Source of the DNA: Deltaproteobacteria bacterium
GTDB lineage: Bacteria; Desulfobacterota; DSM-4660; Desulfatiglandales; B25-G16
DNA: 51,517 nt
Assembly: GCA_020351915.1 (NCBI GenBank)
Contig: CP070673.1
Location: 3,250,779 to 3,302,295, forward strand
Reading direction: 5' to 3'
The notes beneath the pieces are model-generated. The model was not told the origin of the DNA, made no database searches, and saw nothing but the letters and a program-made list of their open reading frames with translations. A program made the translations under genes and the position numbers. This document shows positions 16,564-24,952 of this stretch, piece by piece (position 1 is the stretch's first letter; each line of letters begins with the position of its first letter).

Positions 16564-16691
16564 AGAGAAAGCTTGTATTCGCCGATAACGAAATAGTTAA
16601 TGACCTGATCTGGCGTTTTGCCGGTCTTTTTGGCTATGACGTGATCATGCCTGGTCAACATATCTGTAAAAGGGTAAGAAACAAACTATAG
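16560..16691 (+). CDS. 43-residue receiver-like stub
   Basis: A short ORF joined to the preceding gene by an ATGA overlap. The peptide begins MKRKLVFADNEIVNDLIWRF and continues to FGYDVIMP, which resembles the first beta-strand, acidic pair region and first helix of a response-regulator receiver (family pattern ILVVDDEEIVRDLL...FGYEV). The domain stops before the phosphoacceptor strand. It is either the truncated remnant of a receiver gene or a very small protein. The following htrA has its own strong ribosome binding site, so this ORF need not be translated. Confidence 0.4.
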   Translation: MKRKLVFADNEIVNDLIWRFAGLFGYDVIMPGQHICKRVRNKL

Positions 16692-16710
16692 ACAAGGAGG
16701 TATCGCAGGA

Positions 16711-18147
16711 ATGAAAAACCAGCGTCTTAACCTAAACAAAAAAATTCTTATGGGCTTGGCTATTGCCCTCGTTTTAGCATTCGGGCTCGGCCAGGATGCC
16801 TCAGCAAAAAGGGGTGTTCCTGACAGTTTTGCAGAGTTGGCAGATCAGCAGAGCCATGTTGCCGTTAATGTTAGCACCACAAAAACAATTAAAGGAATAA
16901 GGAGATTCTCCCCTTTTGGGGGCAGGGAATTTAGGGATTTTTTCGGTGATGAATTTTTCAAGCGTTTTTTTGGTGAAATACCTGAAGAAGAGTTGAAACA
17001 GAAGAGCCTGGGATCGGGTGTGGTTGTGAGCGAAGATGGTTTTATTCTGACCAATAATCATGTAGTAGCAGATGCAGATGAAATCCTGGTTACCCATTCT
17101 ACCGAGGAGAAATCCGAGCCAAAGAAGGCAAAGCTCATTGGCCGAGATCCCAAGACAGATATTGCACTCATAAAGATTGAGGTTGATAAATCGCTCTCAG
17201 CCGCTAGACTCGGGGATTCTGATAAACTAAGAGTAGGTGATTGGGTTGTTGCCATAGGAAATCCTTTTGGTCTGGGACACACTGTCACTGCTGGCATTGT
17301 GAGCGCAAAGGGACGGGTAATAGGTGCGGGACCCTATGATGATTTCATCCAGACCGATGCCTCTATCAATCCTGGGAACTCTGGTGGACCTCTCTTCAAC
17401 CTTGATGGAGAAGTGATAGGAATCAATACTGCGATCTTTACCCACGGTGGGGGGAATATTGGGATAGGTTTCGCTATCCCGATTAACATTGCCAAATCGG
17501 TTATGGCCCAGTTAAAAGAGAAGGGGAAAGTTGTGAGGGGCTGGCTCGGTGTAACCATTCAGACAGTTACGCCTGCAATTCAGGAAAAATTCGGTCTCAA
17601 AAAAGCGGAAGGCGCACTCATCGGTGAGGTAACCAAGGGCAGCCCTGCTGATAGAGGCGGCCTCAAGCGGGGAGATATCGTAATTAGCTTTGATGGGAAA
17701 AAGGTCAAAGAGATGAACAGTCTTCCGCCCATGGTTGCGGACACAGCGGTAGGCAAAAAGGTAGAGATAATCTTAATCAGAAAGGGAAAAGAAAAGAGAT
17801 TAACAGTTACAGTAGGGGAGCTCGAAGAGGAGACTAGAATGGCCGCTACCGAAACCCCGGAGATTGAAGAGAGCTTTGGGCTCTCGGTCCAAGAACTCAC
17901 CCCTGAACTTGCAGAATCATTGTCTTTGAGGGGCGAGAAAGGAGTAGTGGTCTCAGGTATAAAAAGGGGTAGCCCTGCGTATGAGGCAGGATTACAAAGA
18001 GGTGATCTCATTCAGGAGATAGAAAGAGAGCCTGTTGGAAATATGAACGACTACAAACGAATAATGCGAGAGTCAGCATCAAAGAAACAGATCCTCATGG
18101 TCGTTAGACATAGGGGGCATACCAGATATATTATTCTAAAAAAATGA
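16711..18147 (+). CDS. Periplasmic HtrA/DegP-family serine protease (MucD-like)
   Basis: A periplasmic protein quality-control protease, 478 residues. The N terminus has basic residues then a hydrophobic helix (LMGLAIALVLAFGLG) ending near ASA, a Sec signal peptide. The trypsin-like domain carries the triad His117 (LTNNHVV), Asp150 (DPKTDIALIK) and Ser224 (NPGNSGGPLF). Two PDZ domains follow (about 260-370 and 385-478), the DegP/DegQ layout. An ideal AAGGAGGT site precedes the ATG. It trails the acd-etf cluster but is probably expressed independently. degP, degQ or mucD cannot be separated by sequence alone. Confidence 0.94.
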   Translation: MKNQRLNLNKKILMGLAIALVLAFGLGQDASAKRGVPDSFAELADQQSHVAVNVSTTKTIKGIRRFSPFGGREFRDFFGDEFFKRFFGEIPEEELKQKSLGSGVVVSEDGFILTNNHVVADADEILVTHSTEEKSEPKKAKLIGRDPKTDIALIKIEVDKSLSAARLGDSDKLRVGDWVVAIGNPFGLGHTVTAGIVSAKGRVIGAGPYDDFIQTDASINPGNSGGPLFNLDGEVIGINTAIFTHGGGNIGIGFAIPINIAKSVMAQLKEKGKVVRGWLGVTIQTVTPAIQEKFGLKKAEGALIGEVTKGSPADRGGLKRGDIVISFDGKKVKEMNSLPPMVADTAVGKKVEIILIRKGKEKRLTVTVGELEEETRMAATETPEIEESFGLSVQELTPELAESLSLRGEKGVVVSGIKRGSPAYEAGLQRGDLIQEIEREPVGNMNDYKRIMRESASKKQILMVVRHRGHTRYIILKK

Positions 18148-18283
18148 CCTAGAGAGGCAATCTGATACCATTTTTTGCCGTTGATTAATCTAGCAGTTCC
18201 TAACTTTTGCTACGGTAGCAATTGTTAGTCTTTTCCCTATTTGTCAGTGTGGTCCGAATAGATACTTTTTGTAATGCCTTGTC

Positions 18284-18313
18284 CGTGACAGACAGAAGCC
18301 TGTCGTCTTTTTT
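18284..18313 (+). terminator. Weak candidate terminator after htrA
   Basis: An imperfect stem GACAG/CTGTC with extra partial pairing (18287-18304) followed by a T-rich run. It is the only terminator-like feature between htrA and rpsF. Confidence 0.35.
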
Positions 18314-18388
18314 CTCTTAATTCTCTATAAGCATTATCCCTTTTTAGGGGAAAGTGAAGAATTGATTACCGCATACAATCCGGATGGC

Positions 18389-18580
18389 TTGAGACCTTTG
18401 CACAACCCTTGCTTTGGAAATGTTGGAGGGACACAAGGTTTTTCTCGGCACGTCGCACCAGGGCGGGCATCACCATTTTTGTCATTGTGGAAGCCCGCCT
18501 GCCATCACCTGGAGTCCCGCCTAGATAGGCGGGATCAAAAAACGTTTTAGACCAAGCGCAAAGGGATTTCGGCAACAGCC
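18389..18580 (+). repeat. Composite intergenic repeat with hairpins
   Basis: A patchwork of repeated pieces between htrA and rpsF. TTGAGACCTTTGCA at 18389-18402 recurs at 28075-28088. TCGCACCAGGGCGGGC at 18453-18468 recurs near 43498-43513. GGGCGGGC (18461-18468) pairs with GCCCGCCT (18493-18500). A perfect hairpin TCCCGCCTA/TAGGCGGGA lies at 18515-18534. The last 40 nt (18541-18580) recur inverted at 24782-24821 with 3 mismatches. No coding capacity. Confidence 0.75.
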
Positions 18581-18757
18581 TGTCAATATTGTATGATAAC
18601 TTAGGATTCTGTTTTTTCTTAGAGACGGCAGTTAGTTGCCTGTTACAGGGCACCAAGAAGTGTTGAATATATTTCAGAGTTTGGCAAGAGTGGATCAGGA
18701 AAAATCCATAAGAAAGCCCTTATTGAGAGATATATCCCCTAGCTCTCAAAAAATGGG

Positions 18758-18786
18758 TTGACAACGGTTTGCAACAGGGATAGAAA
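18758..18786 (+). promoter_or_regulatory. Sigma70-type promoter of rpsF
   Basis: TTGACA at 18758-18763, a 17-nt spacer and TAGAAA at 18781-18786, giving a start near 18793 and a leader of about 40 nt before rpsF. No S6:S18 leader-binding motif is visible in that leader. Confidence 0.7.
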
Positions 18787-18831
18787 AGACATAAATTTTT
18801 GAGCATCTTTTAAAAAAAGGCATTCTCTCCA

Positions 18832-19218
18832 ATGCGACGTTACGAAACGATTTATATCGCCAATCCCAATCTCGATGATGAAGCTTTAAAAGAAGTTGTT
18901 GCCAAGTTTTCAGATCTAATAAAGAAACAAAAGGGCTCTATCATAAAAATTGATGAGTGGGGAAAAAGGAAAATGGCTTATGAGGTGAAGCGATTTGATA
19001 AGGGCCACTATGTCCTCCTTGATTTTTGTGGTCTCCCTGAGATGGTTAGGGAGTTGGAGAGGAATCTAAAACTTGATGATCGGATCCTAAAGTATTCAAC
19101 TGTTAAAATTGATGAAGATGTTGATCCAGCAGAGCTAATCGTTGAGGAGGAGAAAACGGAAGATAGCAAGGAAAATCAAGTGGAAGAGAAGCAAATTGAA
19201 TCGGCTGAAGAAGCATAA
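18832..19218 (+). CDS. rpsF: 30S ribosomal protein S6
   Basis: Small-subunit protein that pairs with S18 on the platform of the 30S subunit. It starts [20 protein letters not shown] and contains [22 protein letters not shown], the diagnostic S6 core. Length is 128, with an acidic, Glu/Lys-rich C-terminal tail after about residue 100, as in many proteobacteria. It is the first gene of the block; the stop TAA shares one base with the ATG of rpsR. Confidence 0.97.
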   Translation: MRRYETIYIANPNLDDEALKEVVAKFSDLIKKQKGSIIKIDEWGKRKMAYEVKRFDKGHYVLLDFCGLPEMVRELERNLKLDDRILKYSTVKIDEDVDPAELIVEEEKTEDSKENQVEEKQIESAEEA

Positions 19219-19484
19219 TGGCTTTTCATGGGGGCAAAAGAATGTTTGTTAAGCACAAGGCTTGCCGTTTCTGTGCTGATCCGAGTTTAAAGATCGACTA
19301 CAAAGAGCCCAAGCCTCTTGCGGTTTTTACGAGCGAAAGAGGAAAGATCATACCACGAAGAATTTCTGGCAACTGTGCCAAGCATCAAAGGATACTGGCT
19401 GTCGCTATAAAAAGGGCCAGAAACATAGCCCTTTTACCGTTTACTAATGCAAAAATTAGGTCCAGAGAACATCGAGAATACTAA
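19218..19484 (+). CDS. rpsR: 30S ribosomal protein S18
   Basis: Partner of S6 on the 30S platform. The core [22 protein letters not shown] and [13 protein letters not shown] is unmistakable. A CRFC pair upstream and the Cys of GNCAKH suggest the cysteine-bearing (zinc-type, C+) form. Length is 88. The start overlaps rpsF's stop by one base. A later in-frame ATG at 19242 (protein start [11 protein letters not shown]) is an alternative. Confidence 0.97.
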   Translation: MAFHGGKRMFVKHKACRFCADPSLKIDYKEPKPLAVFTSERGKIIPRRISGNCAKHQRILAVAIKRARNIALLPFTNAKIRSREHREY

Positions 19485-19514
19485 AAAATAACGTTTCGGT
19501 TTAGAGAGCTGAAT

Positions 19515-19805
19515 ATGGGGGCTAGGGGAGTTGCTCGTTCTGTTTTTGCAGCCTCCATTTTGTTTTTTGCCATACTGTTCCATGCCTCAATTTCTGCTGT
19601 TCATCGTGCACCTCTCTTATTGGAACCTGCCCCGTTGAATAACCTCTTGTCAGGGCAGAAGATAGAAAGTTCTCCAGGAGAAAATTTCCATACTGTGGCT
19701 TTGAACGAACAAGGAGTCAAACTTAAGTACCGCTCGCCTAATTTCAGCAAGAACTTGAAAGAGTATATCAGTGGAGCAGAGAATTTAACGGGAGAAGGGA
19801 TATGA
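19515..19805 (+). CDS. Small predicted exported protein, unknown
   Basis: A 96-residue ORF in the slot between rpsR and rplI. The N terminus has an Arg followed by a hydrophobic stretch (SVFAASILFFAILFHASISA), which reads as a signal peptide or membrane anchor. The rest is polar with no recognised domain. Its TGA overlaps the rplI ATG (ATGA), which argues for real, coupled translation. In many Desulfobacterota this slot holds a much larger multi-pass membrane protein (DUF2232-type). This ORF is not a clear piece of it, so it may be a replacement or a degraded relic. Ribosome binding site is weak. Confidence 0.5.
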   Translation: MGARGVARSVFAASILFFAILFHASISAVHRAPLLLEPAPLNNLLSGQKIESSPGENFHTVALNEQGVKLKYRSPNFSKNLKEYISGAENLTGEGI

Positions 19806-20257
19806 GGATAATACTGAAGCAAGATTTTGAATCTATTGGTTTTGAAGGTGATACTGTGGATGTTGCAAGGGGCTATGCCAGAAATTACCTTATTCCAAAG
19901 GGGATTGCTGCAGAGGCCACTTATGCCAACCTAAAGGCATTGGAGATGAGAAAAGACAAGATAATGGCCAGACGCATGAAAGATAAGGAGGAAGCAGAGA
20001 GGGTCAAGGAAAAGATCTCACAGCTAACGGTAGGTATCAGGCAAAAGGCAGGTGCGGAGGGTAAGCTCTATGGTTCTGTGACAACTCGAGATATTGCTCA
20101 GGAGCTTGAGAAAGAGGGAGTAGTTGTAGACAGGAAAAAAATCAGCCTGGATGAACCAATAAGGGCTCTTGGTGAGTTTGATGTGGCAATCAGACTCTAC
20201 CCAGAGGTTATGGCCACCATAAAAGTAATCGTTGAACAAGAGGAAGAAAAGGCGTAA
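19802..20257 (+). CDS. rplI: 50S ribosomal protein L9
   Basis: Large-subunit protein at the base of the L1 stalk. It starts MRIILKQDFESIGFEGDTVDV; the RNA-binding N domain GYARNYLIPKGIA is followed by a long connecting helix and the C domain with EGKLYGSVTTRDIAQEL. Length 151 is standard. GGGAGAAGGG precedes the ATG. The frame ends 10 nt before the most likely dnaB start. Confidence 0.97.
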   Translation: MRIILKQDFESIGFEGDTVDVARGYARNYLIPKGIAAEATYANLKALEMRKDKIMARRMKDKEEAERVKEKISQLTVGIRQKAGAEGKLYGSVTTRDIAQELEKEGVVVDRKKISLDEPIRALGEFDVAIRLYPEVMATIKVIVEQEEEKA

Positions 20258-20267
20258 AAATAAGAAA

Positions 20268-21638
20268 ATGGATATGCCCAAGAAAAAAGAAGATCCTGGT
20301 TATCTCACTTATAAGGTGCCTCCCCATAACCTGGAGGCTGAACAGACTATATTGGGTAGCATATTGATCAATAATGATGCGCTGAATCAGGTTGTGGATA
20401 TTTTGTCAGGTGAGGATTTCTACCAGGAGACCCACACCCAAATATTTGAAGGGATGCTTACCTTGTATAACAGAGATGATCCCGTCGATCTGATTACGCT
20501 TTCACAGGTGTTGAAGGAAAGGGGAGCTCTGGATAAGGTTGGAGGAACAGATTACTTGGCTTCACTGGCAGAAGCAACGTCAACCTCAGCTGGAATAATA
20601 CATCATGCCAAAATTGTAAAAGATTTATCCACAAGAAGAAGCTTAATCGGCCATTGTGCCCGGATATCTGAATCCTGCTTCCAGTTTACTAATGACACTG
20701 ACGAAGTCCTTGATTTAGCTGAGCAATCCATATTTGAGATAGCGGAGAGGAATATAGATCAAAACTTTTTTTCGCTGAATGAAGTGATAAAGGAGAGTTT
20801 CAAGAAATTGGAAACCACTTCTCATAAGGGTGATTTTATTACCGGCATCTCAACGGGATTTACTGATTTTGACAATCTTACCTCCGGCCTTCAACCTTCT
20901 GATTTTATTATTATTGCTGGTAGGCCGAGCATGGGCAAGACATCACTCGCTTTAAACATAGCACACTATGCTGCGCTTGAGGAGAAGGCAGGGGTAGCTC
21001 TGTTCTCCCTTGAGATGTCAAAACTCCAACTTGGCATAAGGCTCTTGGGATTGGATGCAATGATTGATGCGTCTAAACTCAGGAGGGGGTCCTTACAGGA
21101 TGATGAATGGGTTCGGCTGACAGACGCGGCTAATAGACTCTCCGAACTACCTATCTATGTTGATGATACCTCTGGGTTGTCAGTGCTGGAGATGAAGGCT
21201 AAGGCCAGGAGATTAAGAAAGAAATACAACATATCTTTAGTAGTTATTGATTATCTTCAATTGATGCAGAGCAAGAAGTCGGTAGAATCGAGACAGCAGG
21301 AGATTTCTGATATATCGAGGTCTTTGAAGGCCCTTGCAAAGGATTTGAATATCCCTGTTGTGGCACTTTCCCAGCTAAACAGAAGGGTTGAGGACAGACC
21401 AAATAAGAGACCAATATTGGCAGATTTGAGGGAATCGGGCGCAATAGAACAGGATGCAGATCTGATTCTGTTTATTTATCGGGAAGAGCTGTATAACCGG
21501 ACGGAGGAAAACAGGGGCAAGGCTGAGGTTATTATTGCGAAACACAGAAATGGGCCTACTGACGTTGTCAAGCTGACCTTCAGGGAGAAATATACAAAAT
21601 TCGATAACTTCTACCGGGAAGAATTGGTAGAAGGGTGA
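20268..21638 (+). CDS. dnaB: Replicative DNA helicase DnaB
   Basis: The hexameric 5'-3' helicase of the replication fork. The N-terminal domain begins with VPPHNLEAEQTILGS. The RecA-like domain has Walker A GRPSMGKTSLA at about residues 218-228, Walker B LVVIDYLQLM, and ALSQLNRRVEDRPNKRP. Length is about 456, typical. The open frame reaches back to a TTG at 20232 inside rplI, but the added residues are a lysine-rich shadow of rplI. I take the ATG at 20268 (20274 also possible). No strong Shine-Dalgarno sequence is adjacent. No intein interrupts it. Confidence 0.95.
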   Translation: MDMPKKKEDPGYLTYKVPPHNLEAEQTILGSILINNDALNQVVDILSGEDFYQETHTQIFEGMLTLYNRDDPVDLITLSQVLKERGALDKVGGTDYLASLAEATSTSAGIIHHAKIVKDLSTRRSLIGHCARISESCFQFTNDTDEVLDLAEQSIFEIAERNIDQNFFSLNEVIKESFKKLETTSHKGDFITGISTGFTDFDNLTSGLQPSDFIIIAGRPSMGKTSLALNIAHYAALEEKAGVALFSLEMSKLQLGIRLLGLDAMIDASKLRRGSLQDDEWVRLTDAANRLSELPIYVDDTSGLSVLEMKAKARRLRKKYNISLVVIDYLQLMQSKKSVESRQQEISDISRSLKALAKDLNIPVVALSQLNRRVEDRPNKRPILADLRESGAIEQDADLILFIYREELYNRTEENRGKAEVIIAKHRNGPTDVVKLTFREKYTKFDNFYREELVEG

Positions 21639-21689
21639 TTTCTTAAACCGCACTTTTCTTATCCATTACCAATAACTTGAGGCAGAGCC

Positions 21690-23303
21690 ATAAACAAGGT
21701 ATATGGCAAAATTGGTGGTCTCAAGGCCAGCCATCTCAAAAGACTTCAAAACATCTATACACGACGTATTTCCAAGGGCGAAATCATCTCTCGTGAGATT
21801 GCACGCCGATTAGCGGAGATCTCCGCTGATATCAAGAGACAAGTGGCACTCCTCATCGGAAGGAGGGGGGATGTAGAGTATGTGGTTGTGGGCAATGATC
21901 ACAGCATCCTGATCCCTGATTTAACTCGGTTTAGGTCTGGTGCTGGTAGGCTGAAAGGGCTAAGATGTGTCCACACTCACCTGCACGGAGAGCCATTGAG
22001 TCATGAGGATCTCATGGATCTCGCTCTGCTCAAGCTGGATTTGATGTTGTGCATTACCATTAATCCTCAAGCGATTCCGGCCGATCTTTACTATGCCCAT
22101 CTTCTTCCTACCAATAAATCAGGGCAGCCGTGGATTGTGGAACATGTAGCTGATATTGGCAGGCTTCATTTCAATTTTTCGGACTTTATCAGAGATCTTG
22201 AAAGTGAGCTTTCCAAAACAGGCACGAACCTCGGAATGGAAAGGAAGGAAAAAGCTGTCCTTGTCAGTGTGACCAAGGCCTCCAAGAGGCAGGCTGAGGA
22301 ATCGCTTATAGAATTAGAAGAACTAGCCACAACCAGTGACCTTCTGATCGTGGGTTCTTTTATCCAGCGGAAGGCAGAGCCAGATTCTCGTTTTCTCTTA
22401 GGCAAAGGAAAACTGAGCGAGCTCGTTGTTTACGCTCTTCAAAAGGGAGCTGATCTTCTAATTTTTGACGGTGAACTAACCCCTGCCCAGGTCAGGGTTC
22501 TGACAGATTACACGGAAATGAAGATAATTGATAGAACTCAGCTGATCTTGGATATATTTGCCAGACGGGCAATCACCAGGGAAGGAAAGATTCAGGTAGA
22601 ACTGGCGCAATCACGGTATCTCCTGCCCAGACTGATTAGCAAGAATACGGCCATGTCAAGACTTACCGGTGGGATAGGTGGTCGGGGTCCTGGAGAGACC
22701 AAGTTGGAGATTAATAGAAGAAGGGTAAGGGATAGGATTACCTTCTTGAACAACGAGCTAGAGAAGGTCAAAGGACAGAGGAAAGAGAGAAGAAAAAAAA
22801 GAAGGATCGGGGGTTGCCCGGTCATCTCAATTGTTGGATATACCAATGCAGGAAAATCAACACTGCTTAATGCGCTTACCAAAAGTCAGGTGAGAGTAGA
22901 TGATAGGCTTTTTGTTACGCTCGATCCTACGAGTCGCCGCCTGAGGCTCAATGACAGGGAGGTTATCCTCACTGATACGGTGGGGTTTATTCGAGATTTG
23001 CCAGGGGATCTTTTGGAGGCCTTTGCTGCAACGCTAGAGGAACTTCACGAGGCAGATCTTCTTCTCCACGTAACGGATATCAGTGGTCCCTTGGTAGAAG
23101 GTCAGATAGCATCTGTGAAAAAGACCTTAAATAGGCTTGAGCTGAATAGGATACCGACTATTCTGGTCTTAAACAAGATCGATAGGCTTGATAGGGCTCA
23201 GATACCTCACCTTGCCAAAAGCATCGGTGGAATCCCAATTTCAGCCCTCAATCCTGCTACCTTGTCGGAATTACGAAAAGAGGTAGAGGCTATGATATTC
23301 TGA
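21690..23303 (+). CDS. hflX: Ribosome-associated GTPase HflX
   Basis: A GTPase that binds 50S subunits and rescues stalled ribosomes. The G domain shows GYTNAGKSTLLNAL, DTVGFIRDLP and LNKID; the GGRGPGETKLE linker is diagnostic. The first ATG/GTG/TTG in frame is GTG at 21843. However, the frame upstream encodes the conserved HflX N-terminal segment (KIGGLKASHLKRLQNIYTRR and on to IKRQ), so the protein must begin earlier. After an in-frame TGA at 21678 the best site is ATA at 21690 (reading IleAsnLysValTyrGly), with GAGG 7 nt upstream. An ATG at 21703 is out of frame. Either ATA is used, or a mutation or sequencing error hit an ATG. The 3' end overlaps apbE tail to tail by 14 nt. Confidence 0.85.
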   Translation: MNKVYGKIGGLKASHLKRLQNIYTRRISKGEIISREIARRLAEISADIKRQVALLIGRRGDVEYVVVGNDHSILIPDLTRFRSGAGRLKGLRCVHTHLHGEPLSHEDLMDLALLKLDLMLCITINPQAIPADLYYAHLLPTNKSGQPWIVEHVADIGRLHFNFSDFIRDLESELSKTGTNLGMERKEKAVLVSVTKASKRQAEESLIELEELATTSDLLIVGSFIQRKAEPDSRFLLGKGKLSELVVYALQKGADLLIFDGELTPAQVRVLTDYTEMKIIDRTQLILDIFARRAITREGKIQVELAQSRYLLPRLISKNTAMSRLTGGIGGRGPGETKLEINRRRVRDRITFLNNELEKVKGQRKERRKKRRIGGCPVISIVGYTNAGKSTLLNALTKSQVRVDDRLFVTLDPTSRRLRLNDREVILTDTVGFIRDLPGDLLEAFAATLEELHEADLLLHVTDISGPLVEGQIASVKKTLNRLELNRIPTILVLNKIDRLDRAQIPHLAKSIGGIPISALNPATLSELRKEVEAMIF

Positions 23304-24357
23304 TTCCCTGCCATCCGTTGGATTTGATTTTATTCAGATTCCTCGTAACTATGAGTCCTTCACAGTGGGGCAGGGCATTTATTAGTCGCATCGCTCGAGT
23401 TGGGCCAAGGACAAAAAGGGTAGTTGAAAGGGCATCAGCCTCCATGGCTGTGGAGGCCTTTACTGACACGCTAGCATTAATAAGCGGTGATAATCCAGTT
23501 TTGGGATTAATAATATGATGGAAGACCATTTCTTGGTCGAAGAATACCTCGTAGTTGCCAGAGGTGGCAATAGAGCTATTGGTGAGAGGGACCGTATCGG
23601 GGTAATTTCCTTTCTTCAAAGGGTCTTCGATTGCTATTTTCCAAGGCCTATTATTTCCTTTGTCACCTATTGCCCGAATATCACCACCAGCGTTTAAGAG
23701 AGCATGTTGTATCCCTTGTTCCCTCAACTTTTCAGCTGCCTTATCAACAATAAAACCTTTAGCGATGCCATCCAGAGTGATTTCCATACCATCTCTCATA
23801 AATGTTATGTTTTTTTCACTAAGGAAAATTTGGCTGGCATCAACCAGCCCTAAGAGTTGGGCTATCTTTTCTTTATTTGGCAAAACCGTTTTCGGACCCT
23901 TACGTGATTGGGCAAAGACATCTAAGAGTGGTTTTACCGTGATATCAAAAAAACCATCGCTTATTTGGTGGTAATACATGGATTTCTTGATCACAAACAA
24001 GAGTTCAGGTGGAGCTTCTTCGAGCACTTGGTAGCGATTCAGGTGAGCAAGAGGTGTATCAGGGTCATACCTGCTCATCTGCTTGGTTAGCCGTTCGATC
24101 TCTTGAAAGGCGAGGGCGATGGCTTCCTCTGCATGGTCTCTTGAGGGGTCAAGAACAGTCATCGAAACTATGGTTCCCATGCCTATTTGGGATTTTGATA
24201 CCTTGTGCAGTGTTCTGTTGAACTTTACCGCCTCGGCTGAGGCCACCCCGATCGGGCTGGTTGCCAGGCCAAGACCAAGAATACCGGAGAGTTTTAAGAA
24301 GTCCCTCCTATTAATAAGGTACCCGTGCTCCATTGATTGAAAGGCTTGTCCAAACAT
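23290..24357 (-). CDS. apbE: FAD:protein FMN transferase (ApbE family)
   Basis: Attaches FMN covalently to threonine of flavoproteins such as NqrC/RnfG subunits. The N terminus carries a twin-arginine-like signal (NRRDFLKLSGILGLGLATS), so it is exported. Core motifs: LTKQMSRYDPDTPLAHLNR, LDGIAKGFIVDKAAE and LNAGGDIRAIG, with HHIINPKTGLSP and the metal-binding ALSTTLFVLG at the C terminus. Length is 355. An internal Met at codon 9 is another possible start. It faces hflX with a 14-nt overlap of coding ends. No Rnf/Nqr genes are in the window. Confidence 0.93.
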   Translation of the reverse strand: MFGQAFQSMEHGYLINRRDFLKLSGILGLGLATSPIGVASAEAVKFNRTLHKVSKSQIGMGTIVSMTVLDPSRDHAEEAIALAFQEIERLTKQMSRYDPDTPLAHLNRYQVLEEAPPELLFVIKKSMYYHQISDGFFDITVKPLLDVFAQSRKGPKTVLPNKEKIAQLLGLVDASQIFLSEKNITFMRDGMEITLDGIAKGFIVDKAAEKLREQGIQHALLNAGGDIRAIGDKGNNRPWKIAIEDPLKKGNYPDTVPLTNSSIATSGNYEVFFDQEMVFHHIINPKTGLSPLINASVSVKASTAMEADALSTTLFVLGPTRAMRLINALPHCEGLIVTRNLNKIKSNGWQGIRIS

Positions 24358-24437
24358 GGTATCCCCACGAAAAAGTTTTTTGCTCTATATCACCTGAGTC
24401 AGTGAATTACAAGATTTTTTTCTCTTTCATTCGTATT

Positions 24438-24722
24438 TCACGGTCTATGCTCCAGGGTCATTTCATACCATGGTTTCCCATACTTCATAGAGAGTTTGAA
24501 GGTCACCTGCTTTCCATCTATTATGTGCTTTTCCGATTGCTGCCTCAGCATACTAAAGTCGGCCGTCTCAAGGAAGGCTTTAAGGAGCTCTATTCTTTCC
24601 TCAAGTCTCTTATCTTCATTTGCCTTTTTCAAATATTCATCTACACTTTTCCAGTGTTCTGTTTTAGCTGTGGTCTCGATGCAGTGAGAAGCTGTCGGAA
24701 TAAGCTCGATAACAAGATTCAC
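24438..24722 (-). CDS. Small hypothetical protein
   Basis: A 94-residue protein with no recognised domain, rich in charged residues and probably helical (SVDEYLKKANEDKRLEERIELLKAFLE), with a final strand KQVTFKLSMKYGKPWYEMTLE. It starts with GTG and has AAGGA 10 nt upstream. It lies 80 nt upstream of apbE on the same strand and may be cotranscribed. It could be a small regulatory or accessory protein; no function is assigned. Confidence 0.55.
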   Translation of the reverse strand: MNLVIELIPTASHCIETTAKTEHWKSVDEYLKKANEDKRLEERIELLKAFLETADFSMLRQQSEKHIIDGKQVTFKLSMKYGKPWYEMTLEHRP

Positions 24723-24781
24723 TGTATCTAGTCCTTGTTAGTTAATCAATCTAGCAGTCTATAGAAGCTAAGATCTTAACG

Positions 24782-24821
24782 GGCTGTTGCTCAAATCCCT
24801 TTTCGCTTGGTCTAAAACGTT
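24782..24821 (-). repeat. Second copy of a 40-bp dispersed repeat
   Basis: Matches the reverse complement of 18541-18580 at 37 of 40 positions (shared ends GGCTGTTGC and CTTGGTCTAAAACGTT). Both copies also have ATCTAGCAGT in the neighbourhood (18188-18197 and 24750-24759). Confidence 0.8.
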
Positions 24822-24952
24822 TTTTTTAAAAAATCTAGGGCTCGCTCCAGGCGATGTGAAAATGTAGAACCTTGCTGAACATTCGAACGTTTCTCATTAC
24901 AAACATCCAAATGCAACAGTTCGCTTTGAGGCAGAACACAGAACTGGAGGTA

